This document shows positions 57,682 through 64,000 of a stretch of DNA of 64,000 nucleotides, piece after piece. Positions within the stretch are counted from its first letter, which is position 1, and the number at the start of each line of letters is the position of its first letter. Origin of the DNA: Bacillus_BD oryzisoli (GTDB lineage: Bacteria > Bacillota > Bacilli > Bacillales > Cytobacillaceae). The translations under genes were made by a program, and so were the position numbers. The stretch covers positions 5,676,001-5,740,000 of the forward strand of contig NZ_CP137640.1 of assembly GCF_036670025.1 (NCBI RefSeq), read 5' to 3'. The notes under the pieces were generated by a model that saw nothing but the letters and a program-made list of their open reading frames with translations, was not told the DNA's origin and ran no database searches.

Positions 57682-58505
57682 ACATGTTCCTTTTCCTTTA
57701 CACCTGCCGGCTGATGTATCGTGTCAGACCCTTTCAAGAATCCACCTGTGTGACCGTTCTTTAACGCAATCATTTCCGCTAAAATACTCATCGCAATTTC
57801 CTCCGGTGTGACAGCACCAATATCCAACCCAATCGGACTGTGCATTCGTTTCAGCATTTCTGGAGCAAAGGTAACTCCTTCATCTTCCAACGCTTGTAAC
57901 ATTCGCATTCTCCTAGAACGCGGACCAAGTACACCTACATAGGCCGCAGGGGATGGAAGAACAAATTTCAACGTTTCCTGATCTTTTTCAATATGATGAT
58001 TCATCACCACAATATAGGTTCTGCTGCTAATTTTTACTTTTTCAACAAATTCATCTGGTTTGGCTAGGATTTGATTGGTTCCGGGGAAACGCTCCTCATT
58101 ATTATAAGCATCACGCTGATCGATGACGCTTGTGTTGAACCCTAACGAAACGGCATATTTGGCAACGGGAATGGCATCATGACCAGCACCGAAGATCAAC
58201 AGTTCCACAGGGGGAATATACACATCGATAAACACATGGATCTCCTTTCCTTCCGGCATTGTAAATACCCGTGTCTCCGACTTCGGATTGGATTCAGTTA
58301 ATTTTCTCCGCGCCAGTTCAGATACACGCAAATTCAGCTCTTCATCTTGTAAATCACCGATACATTTATACTCTTGTGAAATAAATAAACGGCAAGGTTC
58401 ATTGTCTGCAAATGGTTGATTGATTGGTAGGATAGTAGCCAGAACACATTCCTGCTCTTCCTGCACACTAGCTAACCATGCCTCAAATGGTGATTGCTTC
58501 CCCAT
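57678..58505 (-). CDS. XdhC/CoxI-type Mo-hydroxylase maturation protein (Rossmann-containing)
   Basis: 275 aa. N-terminal degenerate XdhC_CoxI-like region (ECVLATILP..) and C-terminal XdhC Rossmann domain with LLIFGAGHDAIPVAKYAVSLGF, VVMNHHIEKDQETL, VGVLGPRSRRMRML and SPIGLDIGAVTPEEIAMSILAE. XdhC inserts sulfurated Mo cofactor into hydroxylases. ATG 58505 with AAAGGAGGG is used; the frame opens at 58625 over the previous gene. Works with the small XdhC-domain protein just upstream. Confidence 0.92.
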   Translation of the reverse strand: MGKQSPFEAWLASVQEEQECVLATILPINQPFADNEPCRLFISQEYKCIGDLQDEELNLRVSELARRKLTESNPKSETRVFTMPEGKEIHVFIDVYIPPVELLIFGAGHDAIPVAKYAVSLGFNTSVIDQRDAYNNEERFPGTNQILAKPDEFVEKVKISSRTYIVVMNHHIEKDQETLKFVLPSPAAYVGVLGPRSRRMRMLQALEDEGVTFAPEMLKRMHSPIGLDIGAVTPEEIAMSILAEMIALKNGHTGGFLKGSDTIHQPAGVKEKEHV

Positions 58506-58539
58506 TTTTAACCCTCCTTTGAATTTTCCTTTATAGAGT

Positions 58540-58863
58540 TTACGGCCTAACAGGTTCGATAAAGATTTTAACCGTACCGGGGCAGCCCAGTCCAAGTCCC
58601 CAGACCACATCCTCACCAAGATCATATGTTTTCAAAACAGGGGTTCCTGTCTCTATCACGGACATTGCTACTTCAGCTACATCCGACTCAAGACAGCCGC
58701 CAGAAATCACTCCAGTTAAATTGGCATCCTCATCAATCAGCATTTTCGTCCCCTCTCTTCGATAGGCCGAACCCGAAACATTGACGATCGTTGCTAAAGC
58801 AGACCGTTTGCCCAGCATCTGTGTTTGGCGAATCGCCTCCAGCAATAATTCATGATCAGTCAT
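58540..58863 (-). CDS. XdhC/CoxI N-terminal domain protein
   Basis: 107 aa, only the XdhC_CoxI domain: ALATIVNVSGSAYRREGTKM, GVISGGCLESDVAEVA and GLGLGCPGTVKIFIEP with the conserved Cys residues. Normally fused to the Rossmann domain; here a separate gene 34 nt before it. Splitting is seen in several Firmicute Mo-hydroxylase clusters. RBS AGGAGGAC. Confidence 0.9.
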   Translation of the reverse strand: MTDHELLLEAIRQTQMLGKRSALATIVNVSGSAYRREGTKMLIDEDANLTGVISGGCLESDVAEVAMSVIETGTPVLKTYDLGEDVVWGLGLGCPGTVKIFIEPVRP

Positions 58864-59215
58864 TCTATGTCCTCCTTCTTTCTATTAGGAAAATAGGGGC
58901 TTCTTGTAAAAGATCCCCCCTATTAAATTACTATTTTTAAAATAGATTCTGTTATTATTCATTGTTGATTTTCGTGTAGGTATATAAATTCATAGGCGGA
59001 GAATTTCCGTCTAAATGTATATAGTGGAGACTTATTAGCAGATATAAGCGGAGATATTCCGATTAACTGCTCTAAATAAGACAAAATCCAAAGGTTTGGA
59101 TAATATAAACGGAAAAACCCCCTTTATTCTTAGGAAAATATAGGTATTTCCAAATATTAACGGAATTTTTCCGTTTATTTTTCAAAGGAAATCAACATTC
59201 AGTTATAACAGAGCC
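58864..59215. other. AT-rich spacer with repeated CGGA..TCCG palindromes
   Basis: 352 nt between the FAD-subunit gene and the XdhC gene. Short dyads CGGAGAATTTCCG (58997-59009), CGGAGATATTCCG (59049-59061) and CGGAATTTTTCCG (59161-59173), plus half-sites such as AAACGGAAAAAC at 59107, recur about every 50 nt. Probably regulatory or a mini-repeat cluster; no gene seen. Confidence 0.55.
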
Positions 59216-60073
59216 TTATAATAAAACAGACTTCAACGCTCTTTCCGTATACACCTTACAAAGATTTTCTCTATACTCTGCTGAAGAGAATAAATCATGC
59301 GCCATTTCAACATTATCAGCAGCGTGTTGGGATGCTTCCTTAATCAATATTTCTGATAATGGCTGCCCTAAAAGTCTCTCTTCTACAGCCACTGCACGGT
59401 AGGCAACGTCCCCAACACCTGTGATCGAAACTTTTGCATAATCGATTACATTATTTTTATTCACACCGGCAATAACCGCGACACCGATAACCGGGTAACC
59501 GGATGCCGGATGGGAAAATTTTAAATAAGCGGATTTCGTGTGGGCCGGCGGAATTGCAAAGGAGATGGCCGTTAAGATGCTATTTTCAGGCAGCATCGTG
59601 ATGAGCGGGCCGATCACAAAGCTTTCCATATCCATTGTTTCCAAGCCGTCTTCTTTTTGAATCATGATTTCAGACTCAAGGACATGGGCAGCGGCCGGTA
59701 AATCTGCGGCAGGATCGGCATGGGCAATATTCCCGCCAATCGTCCCCCGGCTTCGCACCTGTAAATCACCGATTTGACGGACCGTTTCCGCCAAGACAGG
59801 AATATGTTCTTTCACAATCGGATCATTGGCCACTTGGTAATGGGTGCTGAGCGCGCCGATTACGATACGATCCCCAACTTTACGAACACCCTTCAGCTCG
59901 TCAATCCGGCTAATATCAATTAACACTCCTGGCTCTGTTAAACGAAACTTCAAAAGCGGTACTAAGCTGTGACCTCCGGCAATGAGCTTTCCTTCCCCAT
60001 TACACTGCTGTAATTGCGTAATCGCCTCATCAATTGAATGTACGCGGACATAATCAAATTTAGAAGGTATCAA
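59216..60073 (-). CDS. Mo-hydroxylase FAD-binding subunit (CoxM/XdhB type)
   Basis: 285 aa. FAD pyrophosphate loop GEGKLIAGGHSLVPLLKFRL and second FAD motif RGTIGGNIAHADPAADLPA. Transfers electrons from the 2Fe-2S subunit to the acceptor. TTG 60073 has GAGGG about 9 nt upstream and lies 1-2 nt after the large-subunit stop region; a longer frame to 60136 overlaps that gene and is not used. Last gene before a 350-nt spacer. Confidence 0.93.
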   Translation of the reverse strand: MIPSKFDYVRVHSIDEAITQLQQCNGEGKLIAGGHSLVPLLKFRLTEPGVLIDISRIDELKGVRKVGDRIVIGALSTHYQVANDPIVKEHIPVLAETVRQIGDLQVRSRGTIGGNIAHADPAADLPAAAHVLESEIMIQKEDGLETMDMESFVIGPLITMLPENSILTAISFAIPPAHTKSAYLKFSHPASGYPVIGVAVIAGVNKNNVIDYAKVSITGVGDVAYRAVAVEERLLGQPLSEILIKEASQHAADNVEMAHDLFSSAEYRENLCKVYTERALKSVLL

Positions 60074-60074
60074 C

Positions 60075-62420
60075 TTACATGCCCTCACTTTCCGAAATGG
60101 CACGCCATACTTTTTCAGGTGTAAGCGGCATTTCAATGTCTTTTATCCCATATGGCTCTAATGCATCCATAACAGCATTCATGATGGCAGGTGTGGATGC
60201 CGTCGTTCCAGTCTCACCGACACCTTTGGCCCCAAGCGGGTTAACAGGGGATATTGTTTCGGTAAAGGCTGTTTCAAATGTAGGGAAAAAGCGTGCCTTT
60301 GGCATGGCGTAATCCATGAATGTACCTGTTAGGTTCTGGCCATCCTTGCTATAAACAATTCCTTCCCATAAGGCTTGACCGATTCCCTGGGCTAGACCGC
60401 CATGCACCTGGCCTTCAGCTGTCAGCGGGTTGATGACACGTCCTACATCATCGACTGCCACATAACGCTTCAGTTCAATTTGCCCTGTTTCTTTATCCAC
60501 TTCTACAACGGCAATATGTGTTCCAAATGGATACACAAAGTTTTCCGGATCGAAAAACGAGGAGGCTTCAAGGGATGGTTCTAACCCTTCAGGAAGATTC
60601 CATGCCATATTCGCTGATTTGGCAATCTCCTTGAAGGTCCGTTGAAAGTCTGGGGATCCTTTAACAGAGAAAACCCCATTTTCAAATACAATTTCCTCAA
60701 CAGATGCCTCAAGTTCATGTGCAGCAATTTTCTTAGCCTTTTCTATGACCCGGTCTGCCGCAATCGCCACAGAGGAGCCTCCTACAGCTACCGAACGGGA
60801 ACCATATGTCCCCCAGCCCATTGAAACAGACTTTGTATCACTAAAAACGAGTTCGATATCATCAAGCGGGATACCCAGTTTTTCAGAAACAATTTGCCCG
60901 AATGTCGTGGCATGTCCCTGTCCATGTGGCGAAGTGCCGCAATAAACAGTAACACTTCCACGAGGATGAACACGAACGGTGGCATTCTCCCATATACCGC
61001 CTTGGAAACCGATGCCGCCTGCTACCTTTGACGGTCCAAACCCGCATAATTCCACATACGTGGAAAAACCAATACCAACTAATTTTCCTTGCTTTCTTAA
61101 TTCTTTTTGTTCTTCTCTAAACTTTTGGTAATCAACGATTTCCAATGCCTTCTCTAGCGGCTTTTCATAGTCCCCGCTGTCATATACAAGACCTTGTGCG
61201 TTTGTAAAAGGAAACTCCTCTCTTTTGGCCATATTTCTCCGTCGGATTTCCACAGGGTCCATCCCGATTTCTTTTGCGAATAAATCAATCGCCCGTTCAA
61301 TCTGGTAGGTGGATTCCGGCTTTCCAGCACCGCGATATGCATCAGTTGGTGTTGTATTGGTGTAAACCCCAAACGTTTCACACATCGCATAGGGAATTTT
61401 ATAAATACCGGTAATCATTAACCCAAAGTCGATCGTTGAGACACCTGGTCCCATTGTTGATAGGAAGGCCCCGACATTATGGGTGTTGGTCACGCGAAGG
61501 GCCGTTAACGTGCCATCTTTTTGCCCGTAAAGTTCAACATCAATCACTTCATCGCGGCCAAAGTTAGCAGCCGTAAAATGTTCACTGCGCTCCTCAATCC
61601 ATTTCACTGGACGGCATAGGTCGCGGGCAGCATAGCCGACAAGCGCTTCGTCAGGGTAGACACCGATTTTCCCACCAAAGCCGCCGCCTATGTCAGGAGC
61701 GATGACCCTTAATTTAGCCTCTGAAATATCCAGTATTTCTGATAAAACCATCCGGTGAATATGCGGATTTTGCGAGGTGCACCAAAGGGTTAGTTCACCG
61801 CTTCCCGGATTGTACTGACCAATGGCCGCACGGGTTTCAATCGGACTAGGGGCAACCCTTTGGATGTAAAAGCTTTGCTTAACCGATACCTCAGCCTTTT
61901 CGCAAACCTCTTCAGGCACGGCACCTGCCATCCAATGAAACGCAAGATTATTCTCGATCTCATCATGGACAAGGGGAGCATTTGCCTTCATCGATTCCTT
62001 TTGACCTATGGCAGGGTCAAGCGTTTCATATTCCACATCGATTAAATACATCGCATCTCTGACGGTATAACGATCTTCCGCGATCACAAGGGCCACACCG
62101 TCCCCTACATAGCGGACACGCTCAATCGCCAGCGGATATTGCGGTCCTTCTTTTAAATCACAGCCTGGAACATACCATGAAGTAGGAACAGGACCAATTT
62201 TTCCTTCCAGATCCTTTCCGGTATAGACCGCGACAACACCAGGTAGCTTTAAGGCTTCTTCGATATTGATTTTTTTGATGACCGCATGTGCATGCGGGCT
62301 TCGCAGCACAGCAGCATGCAGCATGCCAGGGAGTTGAATATCATCTGAAAAATTCCCATTTCCCGTAATCAGCTTCGGATCTTCTTTTCGCTTTAAGCGG
62401 GCACCAACAACCTTTGTCAT
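60075..62420 (-). CDS. Mo-hydroxylase large subunit (xanthine dehydrogenase family, form II CoxL-like)
   Basis: 781 aa molybdopterin-binding subunit. IAPDIGGGFGGKIG, active-site loop TDAYRGAGKPE (near 361) and catalytic Glu in KGVGETGT (near 733). The AYRGAG loop marks the form II group; true aerobic CO dehydrogenases have AYxCSFR, so CO is not the substrate. Such enzymes hydroxylate carbon next to nitrogen in N-heterocycles or oxidise aldehydes. Overlaps the 2Fe-2S subunit gene by 4 nt. Order small-large-FAD is one operon. Confidence 0.95.
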   Translation of the reverse strand: MTKVVGARLKRKEDPKLITGNGNFSDDIQLPGMLHAAVLRSPHAHAVIKKINIEEALKLPGVVAVYTGKDLEGKIGPVPTSWYVPGCDLKEGPQYPLAIERVRYVGDGVALVIAEDRYTVRDAMYLIDVEYETLDPAIGQKESMKANAPLVHDEIENNLAFHWMAGAVPEEVCEKAEVSVKQSFYIQRVAPSPIETRAAIGQYNPGSGELTLWCTSQNPHIHRMVLSEILDISEAKLRVIAPDIGGGFGGKIGVYPDEALVGYAARDLCRPVKWIEERSEHFTAANFGRDEVIDVELYGQKDGTLTALRVTNTHNVGAFLSTMGPGVSTIDFGLMITGIYKIPYAMCETFGVYTNTTPTDAYRGAGKPESTYQIERAIDLFAKEIGMDPVEIRRRNMAKREEFPFTNAQGLVYDSGDYEKPLEKALEIVDYQKFREEQKELRKQGKLVGIGFSTYVELCGFGPSKVAGGIGFQGGIWENATVRVHPRGSVTVYCGTSPHGQGHATTFGQIVSEKLGIPLDDIELVFSDTKSVSMGWGTYGSRSVAVGGSSVAIAADRVIEKAKKIAAHELEASVEEIVFENGVFSVKGSPDFQRTFKEIAKSANMAWNLPEGLEPSLEASSFFDPENFVYPFGTHIAVVEVDKETGQIELKRYVAVDDVGRVINPLTAEGQVHGGLAQGIGQALWEGIVYSKDGQNLTGTFMDYAMPKARFFPTFETAFTETISPVNPLGAKGVGETGTTASTPAIMNAVMDALEPYGIKDIEMPLTPEKVWRAISESEGM

Positions 62421-62938
62421 GATGGGCGCTCCTCCCCTACTAATTGAACTTTCGTTTCAGCCTCACTCATAAGCTGTGCCGCATGTTTCACAGCATCGAC
62501 AATAAATTGGTAGCCGGTACAACGGCAAATAACCCCTTCAAGTCCTTCACGAATGTCTTCATCACTAGGATTAGGATTTTGCTGTAATAGACCAACCGCT
62601 GCCATCATCACACCAGGAGTACAATAGCCGCATTGCAGTCCATGCTTTTCCCAGAAGCTTTGCTGGATTGGATGTAAATTCCCCACTTGTCCAAGACCTT
62701 CTACTGTTGTTATCTCGGAACCATCCGCTTGAACGGCCAATAATGTACAGGATTTCACCACCTGTCCATCAACCATGACGGTACAGGCCCCACACTGACT
62801 TGTGTCACAGCCAATATGCGTACCTTTCAAGTTCAGCTCATCACGGATAAAGTGTGCCAAGAGGGTTCTTGGCTCCACATGTACACTTCTTTCTTTTCCG
62901 TTGATTTTCACCGTTACATTCACTTTTTCAATTTCCAA
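62417..62938 (-). CDS. Mo-hydroxylase 2Fe-2S subunit (CoxS/XdhC-small type)
   Basis: 173 aa. Plant-type cluster ligands Cys44, Cys49, Cys52, Cys64 (GCDTSQCGACTV..SC) and second cluster ligands Cys103, Cys106, Cys138, Cys140 (QCGYCTPGVMM, VICRCTGYQ). Passes electrons between Mo and FAD subunits. ATG 62938 is preceded by AGGAGGTGC. ATGA overlap with the large subunit. Confidence 0.95.
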   Translation of the reverse strand: MEIEKVNVTVKINGKERSVHVEPRTLLAHFIRDELNLKGTHIGCDTSQCGACTVMVDGQVVKSCTLLAVQADGSEITTVEGLGQVGNLHPIQQSFWEKHGLQCGYCTPGVMMAAVGLLQQNPNPSDEDIREGLEGVICRCTGYQFIVDAVKHAAQLMSEAETKVQLVGEERPS

Positions 62939-62971
62939 TCATTGCACCTCCTAAATGATTTCGTGATTGGA

Positions 62972-63418
62972 TTACACAATCTGCTTTGCCTCTTCATCAA
63001 TTTCCTTGAAAAATTGTCCAAGCACGACTTTTGCTACACCACTCATGACTCTCTGTCCAACAGATGCGAGAACCCCCGTTAACTTTACTTCTGCACTACA
63101 TTGAAGACGAGTACCTTCCTCTGTTTCTTCAAAAACCATTTTGGCATCTGCATCAATCTCACCTGGTTTGCCCTTGCCCCGTACCAGTAAACGATAGGAT
63201 TCAGGTTCATCTCGGTCCACTTGCCGGACATCACTTGTAAACAATCCCTTAACAGGTCCAATGCTGATACCAAGCTCTGACGTAAAAACATCTTCCTGCA
63301 CTTCTTCAAACGACTTACAGCCTGGTAACGCCCTTTGCAACACCTCCTTATTTTGAATCGTTTTCCATAACACGTCCCTTGGAATCCCTTTAAAGGTATA
63401 GGTATGTTCAATGTTCAA
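62972..63418 (-). CDS. CoxG-like SRPBCC protein
   Basis: 148 aa of the carbon monoxide dehydrogenase subunit G family: HTYTFKGIPRDVLWKTIQNKEVLQRALPGCKSFEEV and LTGVLASVGQRVMSGVAKVVLGQFF. CoxG proteins help recruit or mature Mo hydroxylases at the membrane and occur in clusters unrelated to CO. RBS GGAGCG-type before ATG. First Mo-hydroxylase gene after pxpA, with a 77-nt gap. Confidence 0.92.
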   Translation of the reverse strand: MNIEHTYTFKGIPRDVLWKTIQNKEVLQRALPGCKSFEEVQEDVFTSELGISIGPVKGLFTSDVRQVDRDEPESYRLLVRGKGKPGEIDADAKMVFEETEEGTRLQCSAEVKLTGVLASVGQRVMSGVAKVVLGQFFKEIDEEAKQIV

Positions 63419-63495
63419 TACTTTCGCTCCTTTGGTGTTGTTTTTAAAATATTCAAATATTTCTTTGCGGATGTTCTCCCATTTATAGGATTTTT

Positions 63496-64000
63496 TTATA
63501 GGATTGTATGAATGGGGGCCACTTCGATGTTGTTTTCTTTTAATGCTTCAACGATTTTCTTTGCTAACTTTGGTGCGCCTGGTGTATCTCCGTGGATACA
63601 AATCGTATCCGCTTTAATCGCTGCATCTTTGCCATCGTACGTCAGGACGCGCTCTTCTTTCACCATCCGTACCACACGCTGGGCCATGGCATCATAATCT
63701 GTAATCTCTGACCCTTTTCGTGTCAGGATAATCGAGCCTGTTTCTGTATGCTCACGATCGGAATACGCCTCTCTTGCAAAAGGTACACCCATTTTGATGG
63801 CTTCTTCTATTACTTCGGATTGATTCATAGCAAAAATAATCATCTCCGGATCAATTCTATGCATGGTTTCTAAGATGGCTCTTGCCAATTCCTTATCTTC
63901 GCCTGCTTTCATATATAAAGCCCCATGCGGTTTACAATGTTGAATTCTAACCTTTTCTGCAGCGCAAAACTCTCGTAATGCCCCGACTTGATAGAGGATA
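63496..64000 (-). CDS. pxpA: 5-oxoprolinase subunit A (LamB/YcsF family), 5' end outside window
   Basis: The open frame runs to the right edge; the last 168 codons are present. HCKPHGALYMKAGEDKELARA, VPFAREAYSDREHTETGSIILTRK and TICIHGDTPGAPKLAKKI are PxpA motifs. PxpA hydrolyses the activated lactam; with PxpB/PxpC it forms an ATP-dependent lactamase. Here it heads a Mo-hydroxylase operon, about 9 kb from pxpBC but on the same strand, which suggests that ring hydroxylation and lactam opening belong to one pathway. Confidence 0.93.
   Translation of the reverse strand, partial: ILYQVGALREFCAAEKVRIQHCKPHGALYMKAGEDKELARAILETMHRIDPEMIIFAMNQSEVIEEAIKMGVPFAREAYSDREHTETGSIILTRKGSEITDYDAMAQRVVRMVKEERVLTYDGKDAAIKADTICIHGDTPGAPKLAKKIVEALKENNIEVAPIHTIL

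Noticed and set aside
60075..62938. Aerobic CO dehydrogenase
   Set aside because: The large subunit has AYRGAG (form II) instead of the AYxCSFR loop of CO-oxidising enzymes.

Overview
The window is chromosomal DNA of a low-GC Firmicute of the Bacillaceae (a Bacillus, Neobacillus or Mesobacillus type). Pointers are the bioWAFDBI biotin operon with a BirA box, a yoaS-yozG-yoaT cluster in the same order as in B. subtilis, an Eps/Wzz-BY-kinase capsule start, RsbR and FbpA family proteins, DUF3231 proteins and strong AGGAGG-type ribosome binding sites. No rRNA, tRNA or CRISPR array was recognised.

Layout. 1-3583 (minus): exopolysaccharide start (chain-length protein, tyrosine kinase, then an EpsC/CapD-type nucleotide-sugar dehydratase that runs off the left edge). 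3924-6077: a PAS-PAS-GGDEF-EAL c-di-GMP protein. 6293-8051: an intact IS110-family (IS1111-like) element sitting inside a dispersed hairpin repeat, with a candidate bridge/seek RNA. 8227-15580: small accessory genes (Cys-rich copper-storage type protein, YmaF, DUF421, a TubZ/FtsZ-like GTPase, a sugar dehydrogenase, a lipoprotein, an FbpA-like peptide). 15728-17592 (minus): a selenium operon (DsrE-like, YedE transporter, TusA/SirA-like protein whose catalytic Cys position is an in-frame UGA). 18630-20063: MFS efflux. 20466-26736 (minus): the biotin operon. 27168-30243: RsbR-like, MBL hydrolase, GNAT. 30343-37229: an aromatic-acid module (AAHS transporter, two IclR regulators, ACMSD-type decarboxylase, class III ring-cleavage dioxygenase, AEC transporter). 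37646-40056: a second UppS with YoaT/YozG/YoaS. 40878-43583: LuxR regulator and amidase, divergent. 44264-52858: a 52-bp tandem array, CBS protein, two DUF3231 paralogues, branched-chain aminotransferase, LysR, TrmL, acyltransferase and a decayed gene duplicate. 52996-64000 (minus): pxpC, pxpB, a sigma-54 activator, MocA, two XdhC-type proteins, a three-subunit molybdenum hydroxylase, a CoxG-like protein and pxpA (cut by the right edge).

The most striking architecture is a family of about 29-bp imperfect palindromes (arms GGGTCGCGG/CCGCGACCC around TGCCTGTCC; called R1 here), present in more than 30 copies, often as inverted pairs just after stop codons and sometimes supplying the last codons of genes. 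The IS110 element has landed in one copy, and its 3' noncoding region carries short segments that match or pair with both the repeat target and the element ends. The circularised element would also assemble a near-consensus promoter across its junction.

The second main candidate for new biology is the UGA-containing TusA-like gene in the selenium-transport operon, with a bulged stem-loop just after the UGA. The third is the pxpABC-flanked molybdenum hydroxylase locus with its own sigma-54 activator, which looks like a hydroxylate-then-open-the-lactam catabolic system for an unknown N-heterocycle. All functional calls come from reading the sequence and family knowledge; no database search was run.
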